A stretch of 64,000 bases of DNA from Odontesthes bonariensis (taxonomy: Eukaryota > Chordata > Actinopteri > Atheriniformes > Atherinopsidae): positions 38,040,797 to 38,104,796 of the forward strand of contig NC_134507.1 in the NCBI RefSeq assembly GCF_027942865.1, given 5' to 3'. Shown here in pieces: positions 1 to 10,095 of this stretch. Below the pieces are notes generated by a model. That model saw only the letters and a list, made by a program, of their open reading frames with translations, was not told the DNA's origin and did not search any database. The translations under genes were made by a program, and so were the position numbers. Every line of letters starts with the position of its first letter. Positions within the stretch are counted from its first letter, which is position 1.

Positions 1-132
1 TCCCAGGTCATGGTTGCCTTTGATCCTCATACATTTAACTTTGTCCTGACAAAGGAGCAGTTCCAAAAAGTCAAACAGGGACTGCCTTTGCATTTGACGC
101 AGTCAAACTGCATGCGCCTGGAGAAGCCAAAA

Positions 133-211
133 GGCTTACAGCACCTGGTATTCCCAGGCGGTCTCCCCATCCAAGTACTAACCAGGCCCGACTCTGCTTA
201 GCTTCTGAGAT
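133..211 (-). pseudogene. Inverted 5S fragment, unit 1
   Basis: The reverse complement matches 5S rRNA from about base 44 to the 3' end: it has the A-box region (AAGCTAAGCAGAGTCGGG, one change), the intermediate element and the C-box region, then GCTGTAAGCC and a TTTT stop. The first ~43 bases of 5S are absent. It keeps GAGACCGCCTGGG, closer to the usual vertebrate 5S than the full gene of the same unit, but type A copies have an extra G in GGATGGGGAGACC. It faces the full 5S gene of the preceding unit. Because 5S promoters are internal it could still bind TFIIIA; whether it is transcribed is unknown. Confidence 0.88.
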
Positions 212-450
212 AAAACTCTGGCTTTTAGTCTGCGAAAAGAGAGTGAAAGTGAACTCCACTTTGAGATGGCTCTGGGATTGGGCCGACTGGGAGAATTGCT
301 TGAAAAAAACCTCTACACCCAATGAGCGGTCAGAACAAAGCCTCAAGACCCCTAGTCTTTTGCACAGAGTAAAAGACAAAGCAGCCATTGAATAGGGCCC
401 GATTGTTCCTACCTGGTCGGCCGAGGAGCCAGCGTCTCAACCAAGCAAAG
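212..450. other. Spacer upstream of U5, unit 1
   Basis: About 240 bases between the inverted 5S fragment and the U5 promoter. No RNA gene or convincing coding sequence seen. The U5 distal enhancer is expected near 300-330; I see no clear octamer there. The same stretch recurs in every unit. Confidence 0.6.
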
Positions 451-469
451 CTCACCGTGGGGAAGGTGG
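451..469 (+). promoter_or_regulatory. PSE-like element of U5, unit 1
   Basis: CTCACCGTGGGGAAGGTGG lies at about -65 to -47 from the U5 start, where vertebrate snRNA genes carry the SNAPc-binding proximal sequence element, and begins with the typical TCACCGT core. No TATA box follows, fitting a Pol II snRNA promoter. It recurs at the same offset in all units. Confidence 0.65.
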
Positions 470-515
470 CTATGCCAACTAGCCTGATGCACTGCTCCCG
501 CAGTGTCAAATACTC

Positions 516-634
516 GTACTCTGGTTTCTCTTCATAACGTACAAGTCTTTCGCCTTTTACTAAAGACTTCCGTGGAGAGCAACATTAATGAGTTGTTTCT
601 ATTTTTGGAAGGCTTTACCTTTGCGGGTGAAGCC
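516..634 (+). ncRNA. rnu5: U5 snRNA, unit 1
   Basis: U5 is the spliceosomal RNA that holds both exon ends during splicing. The gene starts with GTACTCTGGTTTCTCTTCA, followed by the invariant loop I (CGCCTTTTACTAAAG at 551-565) and TTCCGTGGAGAG closing the stem. The Sm site is ATTTTTGG (601-608) and a terminal hairpin pairs GGCTT with AAGCC (611-634). Length of about 119 compares with about 116 in human U5. The first base is G where human U5 has A. It has its own PSE-like element and is followed 298 bases later by U2. Confidence 0.95.
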
Positions 635-640
635 CATTCT

Positions 641-658
641 GTCTGTGCAAAGGAAATC
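641..658 (+). terminator. Possible U5 3' box, unit 1
   Basis: GTCTGTGCAAAGGAAATC lies 6 bases after the U5 hairpin and loosely fits the snRNA 3' box (GTTT, short spacer, AAAR, then AGA) read by the Integrator complex. The match is imperfect; position is the main support. Recurs in all units. Confidence 0.45.
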
Positions 659-758
659 TTCTTGCTGTGCCAAGTGACTTCTCGGAGTAGAGTCACCTTA
701 TTTCTTGAGACCGTGCCCATGTTCAAAGCTGGAGCGCTAAATTGTTGTTGTTTGAATG

Positions 759-848
759 GTGCTCAGTGGAGCGGGCGGGAGTGCAAAGTTGTACCATCTG
801 AAACGGCTGAAGAGTGCTCACTGCAGCGGGTGGGCGGAGGTGCAAAGT
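759..848 (+). promoter_or_regulatory. Duplicated GC-box/octamer-like module (U2 distal enhancer), unit 1
   Basis: Two related blocks, 759-789 and 814-848, each start GTGCTCA, contain a GC box (GGGCGG) and end GTGCAAAGT, which resembles the octamer ATGCAAAT. They lie at about -175 to -85 from U2, where vertebrate U2 genes have Sp1 and Oct-1 sites in the distal sequence element. The two blocks look like an internal duplication. Confidence 0.5.
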
Positions 849-870
849 GACGCTTTGTAGGCAAAAAAAG

Positions 871-889
871 AGCACCGCCACAAGTGCGC
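871..889 (+). promoter_or_regulatory. PSE-like element of U2, unit 1
   Basis: AGCACCGCCACAAGTGCGC at about -62 to -44 from U2 shares the CACCG core and the spacing of the U5 element. No TATA box follows. Same offset in every unit. Confidence 0.6.
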
Positions 890-932
890 ATTGTGCCAGG
901 AAGGACTCTCGGACGTGAAACAGTGGAGGGTT

Positions 933-1120
933 ATCGCTTCTCGGCCTTTTGGCTAAGATCAAGTGTAGTATCTGTTCTTATCAGTTTAATATCTGATACG
1001 TCCTCTATATGAGGACTACATATTAAATGGATTTTTAGGCAAAGGGGTTGAAAAAGGGGCTTGCTCCGTTCACTCCACGCATCGACCCGGTACTGCAGTG
1101 CCGCCGGGAACGGTGCACTC
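933..1120 (+). ncRNA. rnu2: U2 snRNA, unit 1
   Basis: U2 pairs with the intron branch point. The 5' end ATCGCTTCTCGGCCTTTTGG and the next 50 bases, including the branch-site pairing segment GTGTAGTATCTG, are identical to vertebrate U2. The Sm site region is GGATTTTTAGG (human has ATTTTTGG). Stem-loops III and IV follow, with CATCGACCCGGTACTGCAG, and the gene ends GTGCACTC. Length 188 equals human U2 without gaps. A GC-box module and a PSE-like element lie upstream, and 5S starts 367 bases downstream. Confidence 0.98.
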
Positions 1121-1132
1121 TTCCCAACTCTT

Positions 1133-1146
1133 GTGAAATAACAAAA
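1133..1146 (+). terminator. Possible U2 3' box, unit 1
   Basis: GTGAAATAACAAAA starts 12 bases after U2 and weakly resembles the snRNA 3' box. Supported mainly by position. Confidence 0.35.
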
Positions 1147-1487
1147 CCAGCGGTACATGGTGGTAGTTTCAGGGAGCCATTGTATTCTGACTTCTAAAAT
1201 GGAACTATAATCTTTAGAAAAGACGCAGTTTATGAGCACGTCGTGGGATTGAGCTTCCCTGGTTTCTCTGTATGACCATGAACACCAAACTACACACAGA
1301 GAACAGAGGAGCTTGACAGACACACACTAAGTTATCTGAGAGTCCCATTTTCAGCTGCAGAGAACAATCACATCAGGGAAGTCGACGTGCAGGCTCAACA
1401 TCAGCCTCTCAAGCCAACTCTCTGGTAAAATAGGGGCAACGTATGGTTCCAGCACCTATGTAACACATATTTGTCACAGGGACTGTG
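1147..1487. other. Spacer between U2 and 5S, unit 1
   Basis: About 340 bases with no RNA gene recognised on either strand; specifically no U1, U4, U6 or tRNA. The minus strand is open for 130 codons here and across U2, but that frame runs through an RNA gene and is not credible as protein. Confidence 0.6.
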
Positions 1488-1606
1488 GCTTACGGCCACA
1501 CCGCCCTGAACACGCCCGATCTCGTCCGAACTCGGAAGCCAAGCAGGGTCGGGCCTGGTTAGTACTTGGATGGGAGACTGCTTGGGAATACCAGGTGCTG
1601 TAAGCA
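1488..1606 (+). rRNA. rn5s: 5S rRNA, unit 1
   Basis: 5S rRNA of the large ribosomal subunit, made by Pol III. Begins GCTTACGGCCACACC and ends GGTGCTGTAAGC, about 119 long. The internal promoter region reads GGAAGCCAAGCAGGGTCGGG (A box and beyond) and GGATGGGAGACTGCTTGGG (C box). Against the usual vertebrate 5S it has GTCCGAACTCGG for GTCTGATCTCGG and GACTGCTT for GACCGCCT, so this is a divergent class. A T5 run follows directly. Confidence 0.95.
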
Positions 1607-1611
1607 TTTTT
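1607..1611 (+). terminator. Pol III T-run after 5S, unit 1
   Basis: TTTTT directly after the 5S gene, followed by a CT-rich tract whose length varies between units. Present in every unit except unit 20. Confidence 0.85.
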
Positions 1612-1633
1612 CTCTCTTCTCTCTTCTCTCTGC

Positions 1634-1834
1634 ATGTCTTTTGTTGAAACATCTGTTGATCACCCTGTGATCCATCTTGCTGATCCTGGATCTGCTAAGG
1701 TGTCCCAGGTCATGGTTGCCTTTGATCCTCATACATTTAACTTTGTCCTGACAAAGGAGCAGTTCCAAAAAGTCAAACAGGGACTGCCTTTGCATTTGAC
1801 GCAGTCAAACTGCATGCGCCTGGAGAAGCCAAAA
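1634..1834 (+). other. Spacer between convergent 5S copies, open frame, unit 1-2 junction
   Basis: Between the full 5S and the facing inverted fragment, the plus strand is open from an ATG at 1634 for 67 codons before it enters the inverted 5S. The frame reads like ordinary protein (for example VSQVMVAFDPHTFNFVLTKE) and is the same in A and B units. I do not recognise it; array homogenisation alone could keep it open, so I do not call it a gene. Confidence 0.4.
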
Positions 1835-1913
1835 GGCTTACAGCACCTGGTATTCCCAGGCGGTCTCCCCATCCAAGTACTAACCAGGCCCGACTCTGCT
1901 TAGCTTCTGAGAT
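1835..1913 (-). pseudogene. Inverted 5S fragment, unit 2
   Basis: Type A copy, as unit 1. Confidence 0.85.
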
Positions 1914-2217
1914 AAAACTCTGGCTTTTAGTCTGCGAAAAGAGAGTGAAAGTGAACTCCACTTTGAGATGGCTCTGGGATTGGGCCGACTGGGAGAATTG
2001 CTTGAAAAAAACCTCTACACCCAATGAGCGGTCAGAACAAAGCCTCAAGACCCCTAGTCTTTTGCACAGAGTAAAAGACAAAGCAGCCATTGAATAGGGC
2101 CCGATTGTTCCTACCTGGTCGGCCGAGGAGCCAGCGTCTCAACCAAGCAAAGCTCACCGTGGGGAAGGTGGCTATGCCAACTAGCCTGATGCACTGCTCC
2201 CGCAGTGTCAAATACTC

Positions 2218-2336
2218 GTACTCTGGTTTCTCTTCATAACGTACAAGTCTTTCGCCTTTTACTAAAGACTTCCGTGGAGAGCAACATTAATGAGTTGTTT
2301 CTATTTTTGGAAGGCTTTACCTTTGCGGGTGAAGCC
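2218..2336 (+). ncRNA. rnu5: U5 snRNA, unit 2
   Basis: Type A; no difference from unit 1 noticed. Confidence 0.94.
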
Positions 2337-2634
2337 CATTCTGTCTGTGCAAAGGAAATCTTCTTGCTGTGCCAAGTGACTTCTCGGAGTAGAGTCACCT
2401 TATTTCTTGAGACCGTGCCCATGTTCAAAGCTGGAGCGCTAAATTGTTGTTGTTTGAATGGTGCTCAGTGGAGCGGGCGGGAGTGCAAAGTTGTACCATC
2501 TGAAACGGCTGAAGAGTGCTCACTGCAGCGGGTGGGCGGAGGTGCAAAGTGACGCTTTGTAGGCAAAAAAAGAGCACCGCCACAAGTGCGCATTGTGCCA
2601 GGAAGGACTCTCGGACGTGAAACAGTGGAGGGTT

Positions 2635-2822
2635 ATCGCTTCTCGGCCTTTTGGCTAAGATCAAGTGTAGTATCTGTTCTTATCAGTTTAATATCTGATA
2701 CGTCCTCTATATGAGGACTACATATTAAATGGATTTTTAGGCAAAGGGGTTGAAAAAGGGGCTTGCTCCGTTCACTCCACGCATCGACCCGGTACTGCAG
2801 TGCCGCCGGGAACGGTGCACTC
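2635..2822 (+). ncRNA. rnu2: U2 snRNA, unit 2
   Basis: Type A; as unit 1. Confidence 0.97.
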
Positions 2823-3189
2823 TTCCCAACTCTTGTGAAATAACAAAACCAGCGGTACATGGTGGTAGTTTCAGGGAGCCATTGTATTCTGACTTCTAAA
2901 ATGGAACTATAATCTTTAGAAAAGACGCAGTTTATGAGCACGTCGTGGGATTGAGCTTCCCTGGTTTCTCTGTATGACCATGAACACCAAACTACACACA
3001 GAGAACAGAGGAGCTTGACAGACACACACTAAGTTATCTGAGAGTCCCATTTTCAGCTGCAGAGAACAATCACATCAGGGAAGTCGACGTGCAGGCTCAA
3101 CATCAGCCTCTCAAGCCAACTCTCTGGTAAAATAGGGGCAACGTATGGTTCCAGCACCTATGTAACACATATTTGTCACAGGGACTGTG

Positions 3190-3308
3190 GCTTACGGCCA
3201 CACCGCCCTGAACACGCCCGATCTCGTCCGAACTCGGAAGCCAAGCAGGGTCGGGCCTGGTTAGTACTTGGATGGGAGACTGCTTGGGAATACCAGGTGC
3301 TGTAAGCA
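3190..3308 (+). rRNA. rn5s: 5S rRNA, unit 2
   Basis: Type A; followed by the short CT tract. Confidence 0.94.
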
Positions 3309-3529
3309 TTTTTCTCTCTTCTCTCTGCATGTCTTTTGTTGAAACATCTGTTGATCACCCTGTGATCCATCTTGCTGATCCTGGATCTGCTAAGGTGTCC
3401 CAGGTCATGGTTGCCTTTGATCCTCATACATTTAACTTTGTCCTGACAAAGGAGCAGTTCCAAAAAGTCAAACAGGGACTGCCTTTGCATTTGACGCAGT
3501 CAAACTGCATGCGCCTGGAGAAGCCAAAA

Positions 3530-3608
3530 GGCTTACAGCACCTGGTATTCCCAGGCGGTCTCCCCATCCAAGTACTAACCAGGCCCGACTCTGCTTAGCT
3601 TCTGAGAT
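3530..3608 (-). pseudogene. Inverted 5S fragment, unit 3
   Basis: Type A copy. Confidence 0.85.
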
Positions 3609-3912
3609 AAAACTCTGGCTTTTAGTCTGCGAAAAGAGAGTGAAAGTGAACTCCACTTTGAGATGGCTCTGGGATTGGGCCGACTGGGAGAATTGCTTGA
3701 AAAAAACCTCTACACCCAATGAGCGGTCAGAACAAAGCCTCAAGACCCCTAGTCTTTTGCACAGAGTAAAAGACAAAGCAGCCATTGAATAGGGCCCGAT
3801 TGTTCCTACCTGGTCGGCCGAGGAGCCAGCGTCTCAACCAAGCAAAGCTCACCGTGGGGAAGGTGGCTATGCCAACTAGCCTGATGCACTGCTCCCGCAG
3901 TGTCAAATACTC

Positions 3913-4031
3913 GTACTCTGGTTTCTCTTCATAACGTACAAGTCTTTCGCCTTTTACTAAAGACTTCCGTGGAGAGCAACATTAATGAGTTGTTTCTATT
4001 TTTGGAAGGCTTTACCTTTGCGGGTGAAGCC
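3913..4031 (+). ncRNA. rnu5: U5 snRNA, unit 3
   Basis: Type A. Confidence 0.94.
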
Positions 4032-4329
4032 CATTCTGTCTGTGCAAAGGAAATCTTCTTGCTGTGCCAAGTGACTTCTCGGAGTAGAGTCACCTTATTT
4101 CTTGAGACCGTGCCCATGTTCAAAGCTGGAGCGCTAAATTGTTGTTGTTTGAATGGTGCTCAGTGGAGCGGGCGGGAGTGCAAAGTTGTACCATCTGAAA
4201 CGGCTGAAGAGTGCTCACTGCAGCGGGTGGGCGGAGGTGCAAAGTGACGCTTTGTAGGCAAAAAAAGAGCACCGCCACAAGTGCGCATTGTGCCAGGAAG
4301 GACTCTCGGACGTGAAACAGTGGAGGGTT

Positions 4330-4517
4330 ATCGCTTCTCGGCCTTTTGGCTAAGATCAAGTGTAGTATCTGTTCTTATCAGTTTAATATCTGATACGTCC
4401 TCTATATGAGGACTACATATTAAATGGATTTTTAGGCAAAGGGGTTGAAAAAGGGGCTTGCTCCGTTCACTCCACGCATCGACCCGGTACTGCAGTGCCG
4501 CCGGGAACGGTGCACTC
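4330..4517 (+). ncRNA. rnu2: U2 snRNA, unit 3
   Basis: Type A. Confidence 0.97.
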
Positions 4518-4884
4518 TTCCCAACTCTTGTGAAATAACAAAACCAGCGGTACATGGTGGTAGTTTCAGGGAGCCATTGTATTCTGACTTCTAAAATGGA
4601 ACTATAATCTTTAGAAAAGACGCAGTTTATGAGCACGTCGTGGGATTGAGCTTCCCTGGTTTCTCTGTATGACCATGAACACCAAACTACACACAGAGAA
4701 CAGAGGAGCTTGACAGACACACACTAAGTTATCTGAGAGTCCCATTTTCAGCTGCAGAGAACAATCACATCAGGGAAGTCGACGTGCAGGCTCAACATCA
4801 GCCTCTCAAGCCAACTCTCTGGTAAAATAGGGGCAACGTATGGTTCCAGCACCTATGTAACACATATTTGTCACAGGGACTGTG

Positions 4885-5003
4885 GCTTACGGCCACACCG
4901 CCCTGAACACGCCCGATCTCGTCCGAACTCGGAAGCCAAGCAGGGTCGGGCCTGGTTAGTACTTGGATGGGAGACTGCTTGGGAATACCAGGTGCTGTAA
5001 GCA
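4885..5003 (+). rRNA. rn5s: 5S rRNA, unit 3
   Basis: Type A; short CT tract. Confidence 0.94.
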
Positions 5004-5224
5004 TTTTTCTCTCTTCTCTCTGCATGTCTTTTGTTGAAACATCTGTTGATCACCCTGTGATCCATCTTGCTGATCCTGGATCTGCTAAGGTGTCCCAGGT
5101 CATGGTTGCCTTTGATCCTCATACATTTAACTTTGTCCTGACAAAGGAGCAGTTCCAAAAAGTCAAACAGGGACTGCCTTTGCATTTGACGCAGTCAAAC
5201 TGCATGCGCCTGGAGAAGCCAAAA

Positions 5225-5303
5225 GGCTTACAGCACCTGGTATTCCCAGGCGGTCTCCCCATCCAAGTACTAACCAGGCCCGACTCTGCTTAGCTTCTGA
5301 GAT
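5225..5303 (-). pseudogene. Inverted 5S fragment, unit 4
   Basis: Type A copy. Confidence 0.85.
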
Positions 5304-5607
5304 AAAACTCTGGCTTTTAGTCTGCGAAAAGAGAGTGAAAGTGAACTCCACTTTGAGATGGCTCTGGGATTGGGCCGACTGGGAGAATTGCTTGAAAAAA
5401 ACCTCTACACCCAATGAGCGGTCAGAACAAAGCCTCAAGACCCCTAGTCTTTTGCACAGAGTAAAAGACAAAGCAGCCATTGAATAGGGCCCGATTGTTC
5501 CTACCTGGTCGGCCGAGGAGCCAGCGTCTCAACCAAGCAAAGCTCACCGTGGGGAAGGTGGCTATGCCAACTAGCCTGATGCACTGCTCCCGCAGTGTCA
5601 AATACTC

Positions 5608-5726
5608 GTACTCTGGTTTCTCTTCATAACGTACAAGTCTTTCGCCTTTTACTAAAGACTTCCGTGGAGAGCAACATTAATGAGTTGTTTCTATTTTTGG
5701 AAGGCTTTACCTTTGCGGGTGAAGCC
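5608..5726 (+). ncRNA. rnu5: U5 snRNA, unit 4
   Basis: Type A. Confidence 0.94.
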
Positions 5727-6024
5727 CATTCTGTCTGTGCAAAGGAAATCTTCTTGCTGTGCCAAGTGACTTCTCGGAGTAGAGTCACCTTATTTCTTGA
5801 GACCGTGCCCATGTTCAAAGCTGGAGCGCTAAATTGTTGTTGTTTGAATGGTGCTCAGTGGAGCGGGCGGGAGTGCAAAGTTGTACCATCTGAAACGGCT
5901 GAAGAGTGCTCACTGCAGCGGGTGGGCGGAGGTGCAAAGTGACGCTTTGTAGGCAAAAAAAGAGCACCGCCACAAGTGCGCATTGTGCCAGGAAGGACTC
6001 TCGGACGTGAAACAGTGGAGGGTT

Positions 6025-6212
6025 ATCGCTTCTCGGCCTTTTGGCTAAGATCAAGTGTAGTATCTGTTCTTATCAGTTTAATATCTGATACGTCCTCTAT
6101 ATGAGGACTACATATTAAATGGATTTTTAGGCACAGGGGTTGAAAAAGGGGCTTGCTCCGTTCACTCCACGCATCGACCCGGTACTGCAGTGCCGCCGGG
6201 AACGGTGCACTC
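6025..6212 (+). ncRNA. rnu2: U2 snRNA, unit 4
   Basis: Carries GGCACAGG after the Sm site, the type B base, while neighbouring units have GGCAAAGG. Otherwise type A. Confidence 0.97.
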
Positions 6213-6579
6213 TTCCCAACTCTTGTGAAATAACAAAACCAGCGGTACATGGTGGTAGTTTCAGGGAGCCATTGTATTCTGACTTCTAAAATGGAACTAT
6301 AATCTTTAGAAAAGACGCAGTTTATGAGCACGTCGTGGGATTGAGCTTCCCTGGTTTCTCTGTATGACCATGAACACCAAACTACACACAGAGAACAGAG
6401 GAGCTTGACAGACACACACTAAGTTATCTGAGAGTCCCATTTTCAGCTGCAGAGAACAATCACATCAGGGAAGTCGACGTGCAGGCTCAACATCAGCCTC
6501 TCAAGCCAACTCTCTGGTAAAATAGGGGCAACGTATGGTTCCAGCACCTATGTAACACATATTTGTCACAGGGACTGTG

Positions 6580-6698
6580 GCTTACGGCCACACCGCCCTG
6601 AACACGCCCGATCTCGTCCGAACTCGGAAGCCAAGCAGGGTCGGGCCTGGTTAGTACTTGGATGGGAGACTGCTTGGGAATACCAGGTGCTGTAAGCA
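6580..6698 (+). rRNA. rn5s: 5S rRNA, unit 4
   Basis: Type A; long CT tract. Confidence 0.94.
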
Positions 6699-6926
6699 TT
6701 TTTCTCTCTTCTCTCTTCTCTCTGCATGTCTTTTGTTGAAACATCTGTTGATCACCCTGTGATCCATCTTGCTGATCCTGGATCTGCTAAGGTGTCCCAG
6801 GTCATGGTTGCCTTTGATCCTCATACATTTAACTTTGTCCTGACAAAGGAGCAGTTCCAAAAAGTCAAACAGGGACTGCCTTTGCATTTGACGCAGTCAA
6901 ACTGCATGCGCCTGGAGAAGCCAAAA

Positions 6927-7005
6927 GGCTTACAGCACCTGGTATTCCCAGGCGGTCTCCCCATCCAAGTACTAACCAGGCCCGACTCTGCTTAGCTTCT
7001 GAGAT
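6927..7005 (-). pseudogene. Inverted 5S fragment, unit 5
   Basis: Type A copy. Confidence 0.85.
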
Positions 7006-7309
7006 AAAACTCTGGCTTTTAGTCTGCGAAAAGAGAGTGAAAGTGAACTCCACTTTGAGATGGCTCTGGGATTGGGCCGACTGGGAGAATTGCTTGAAAA
7101 AAACCTCTACACCCAATGAGCGGTCAGAACAAAGCCTCAAGACCCCTAGTCTTTTGCACAGAGTAAAAGACAAAGCAGCCATTGAATAGGGCCCGATTGT
7201 TCCTACCTGGTCGGCCGAGGAGCCAGCGTCTCAACCAAGCAAAGCTCACCGTGGGGAAGGTGGCTATGCCAACTAGCCTGATGCACTGCTCCCGCAGTGT
7301 CAAATACTC

Positions 7310-7428
7310 GTACTCTGGTTTCTCTTCATAACGTACAAGTCTTTCGCCTTTTACTAAAGACTTCCGTGGAGAGCAACATTAATGAGTTGTTTCTATTTTT
7401 GGAAGGCTTTACCTTTGCGGGTGAAGCC
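7310..7428 (+). ncRNA. rnu5: U5 snRNA, unit 5
   Basis: Type A. Confidence 0.94.
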
Positions 7429-7726
7429 CATTCTGTCTGTGCAAAGGAAATCTTCTTGCTGTGCCAAGTGACTTCTCGGAGTAGAGTCACCTTATTTCTT
7501 GAGACCGTGCCCATGTTCAAAGCTGGAGCGCTAAATTGTTGTTGTTTGAATGGTGCTCAGTGGAGCGGGCGGGAGTGCAAAGTTGTACCATCTGAAACGG
7601 CTGAAGAGTGCTCACTGCAGCGGGTGGGCGGAGGTGCAAAGTGACGCTTTGTAGGCAAAAAAAGAGCACCGCCACAAGTGCGCATTGTGCCAGGAAGGAC
7701 TCTCGGACGTGAAACAGTGGAGGGTT

Positions 7727-7914
7727 ATCGCTTCTCGGCCTTTTGGCTAAGATCAAGTGTAGTATCTGTTCTTATCAGTTTAATATCTGATACGTCCTCT
7801 ATATGAGGACTACATATTAAATGGATTTTTAGGCAAAGGGGTTGAAAAAGGGGCTTGCTCCGTTCACTCCACGCATCGACCCGGTACTGCAGTGCCGCCG
7901 GGAACGGTGCACTC
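7727..7914 (+). ncRNA. rnu2: U2 snRNA, unit 5
   Basis: Type A. Confidence 0.97.
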
Positions 7915-8281
7915 TTCCCAACTCTTGTGAAATAACAAAACCAGCGGTACATGGTGGTAGTTTCAGGGAGCCATTGTATTCTGACTTCTAAAATGGAACT
8001 ATAATCTTTAGAAAAGACGCAGTTTATGAGCACGTCGTGGGATTGAGCTTCCCTGGTTTCTCTGTATGACCATGAACACCAAACTACACACAGAGAACAG
8101 AGGAGCTTGACAGACACACACTAAGTTATCTGAGAGTCCCATTTTCAGCTGCAGAGAACAATCACATCAGGGAAGTCGACGTGCAGGCTCAACATCAGCC
8201 TCTCAAGCCAACTCTCTGGTAAAATAGGGGCAACGTATGGTTCCAGCACCTATGTAACACATATTTGTCACAGGGACTGTG

Positions 8282-8400
8282 GCTTACGGCCACACCGCCC
8301 TGAACACGCCCGATCTCGTCCGAACTCGGAAGCCAAGCAGGGTCGGGCCTGGTTAGTACTTGGATGGGAGACTGCTTGGGAATACCAGGTGCTGTAAGCA
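8282..8400 (+). rRNA. rn5s: 5S rRNA, unit 5
   Basis: Type A; short CT tract. Confidence 0.94.
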
Positions 8401-8621
8401 TTTTTCTCTCTTCTCTCTGCATGTCTTTTGTTGAAACATCTGTTGATCACCCTGTGATCCATCTTGCTGATCCTGGATCTGCTAAGGTGTCCCAGGTCAT
8501 GGTTGCCTTTGATCCTCATACATTTAACTTTGTCCTGACAAAGGAGCAGTTCCAAAAAGTCAAACAGGGACTGCCTTTGCATTTGACGCAGTCAAACTGC
8601 ATGCGCCTGGAGAAGCCAAAA

Positions 8622-8700
8622 GGCTTACAGCACCTGGTATTCCCAGGCGGTCTCCCCATCCAAGTACTAACCAGGCCCGACTCTGCTTAGCTTCTGAGAT
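8622..8700 (-). pseudogene. Inverted 5S fragment, unit 6
   Basis: Type A copy. Confidence 0.85.
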
Positions 8701-9004
8701 AAAACTCTGGCTTTTAGTCTGCGAAAAGAGAGTGAAAGTGAACTCCACTTTGAGATGGCTCTGGGATTGGGCCGACTGGGAGAATTGCTTGAAAAAAACC
8801 TCTACACCCAATGAGCGGTCAGAACAAAGCCTCAAGACCCCTAGTCTTTTGCACAGAGTAAAAGACAAAGCAGCCATTGAATAGGGCCCGATTGTTCCTA
8901 CCTGGTCGGCCGAGGAGCCAGCGTCTCAACCAAGCAAAGCTCACCGTGGGGAAGGTGGCTATGCCAACTAGCCTGATGCACTGCTCCCGCAGTGTCAAAT
9001 ACTC

Positions 9005-9123
9005 GTACTCTGGTTTCTCTTCATAACGTACAAGTCTTTCGCCTTTTACTAAAGACTTCCGTGGAGAGCAACATTAATGAGTTGTTTCTATTTTTGGAAG
9101 GCTTTACCTTTGCGGGTGAAGCC
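9005..9123 (+). ncRNA. rnu5: U5 snRNA, unit 6
   Basis: Type A. Confidence 0.94.
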
Positions 9124-9421
9124 CATTCTGTCTGTGCAAAGGAAATCTTCTTGCTGTGCCAAGTGACTTCTCGGAGTAGAGTCACCTTATTTCTTGAGAC
9201 CGTGCCCATGTTCAAAGCTGGAGCGCTAAATTGTTGTTGTTTGAATGGTGCTCAGTGGAGCGGGCGGGAGTGCAAAGTTGTACCATCTGAAACGGCTGAA
9301 GAGTGCTCACTGCAGCGGGTGGGCGGAGGTGCAAAGTGACGCTTTGTAGGCAAAAAAAGAGCACCGCCACAAGTGCGCATTGTGCCAGGAAGGACTCTCG
9401 GACGTGAAACAGTGGAGGGTT

Positions 9422-9609
9422 ATCGCTTCTCGGCCTTTTGGCTAAGATCAAGTGTAGTATCTGTTCTTATCAGTTTAATATCTGATACGTCCTCTATATG
9501 AGGACTACATATTAAATGGATTTTTAGGCAAAGGGGTTGAAAAAGGGGCTTGCTCCGTTCACTCCACGCATCGACCCGGTACTGCAGTGCCGCCGGGAAC
9601 GGTGCACTC
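9422..9609 (+). ncRNA. rnu2: U2 snRNA, unit 6
   Basis: Type A. Confidence 0.97.
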
Positions 9610-9976
9610 TTCCCAACTCTTGTGAAATAACAAAACCAGCGGTACATGGTGGTAGTTTCAGGGAGCCATTGTATTCTGACTTCTAAAATGGAACTATAAT
9701 CTTTAGAAAAGACGCAGTTTATGAGCACGTCGTGGGATTGAGCTTCCCTGGTTTCTCTGTATGACCATGAACACCAAACTACACACAGAGAACAGAGGAG
9801 CTTGACAGACACACACTAAGTTATCTGAGAGTCCCATTTTCAGCTGCAGAGAACAATCACATCAGGGAAGTCGACGTGCAGGCTCAACATCAGCCTCTCA
9901 AGCCAACTCTCTGGTAAAATAGGGGCAACGTATGGTTCCAGCACCTATGTAACACATATTTGTCACAGGGACTGTG

Positions 9977-10095
9977 GCTTACGGCCACACCGCCCTGAAC
10001 ACGCCCGATCTCGTCCGAACTCGGAAGCCAAGCAGGGTCGGGCCTGGTTAGTACTTGGATGGGAGACTGCTTGGGAATACCAGGTGCTGTAAGCA
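9977..10095 (+). rRNA. rn5s: 5S rRNA, unit 6
   Basis: Type A; short CT tract. Confidence 0.94.

Noticed and set aside
310-330. STAF/ZNF143-type site (CACCCAATGAGCGG) as U5 enhancer
   Set aside because: Right position, but the core spacing does not fit the consensus.
503-850. 115-codon open frame repeated in each type A unit
   Set aside because: It runs through the U5 gene and the U2 enhancer; conservation follows from array homogenisation and type B units break it with a one-base insertion.
931-1323. 130-codon minus-strand open frame repeated in every unit
   Set aside because: It is the antisense of the U2 gene and spacer; no splice or promoter context.
1-1702. U1, U4, U6 or 7SK gene in the unit
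   Set aside because: I looked for their conserved 5' ends and Sm/loop motifs on both strands and found none; ACCTGG at 412 is a chance match to the U1 start.
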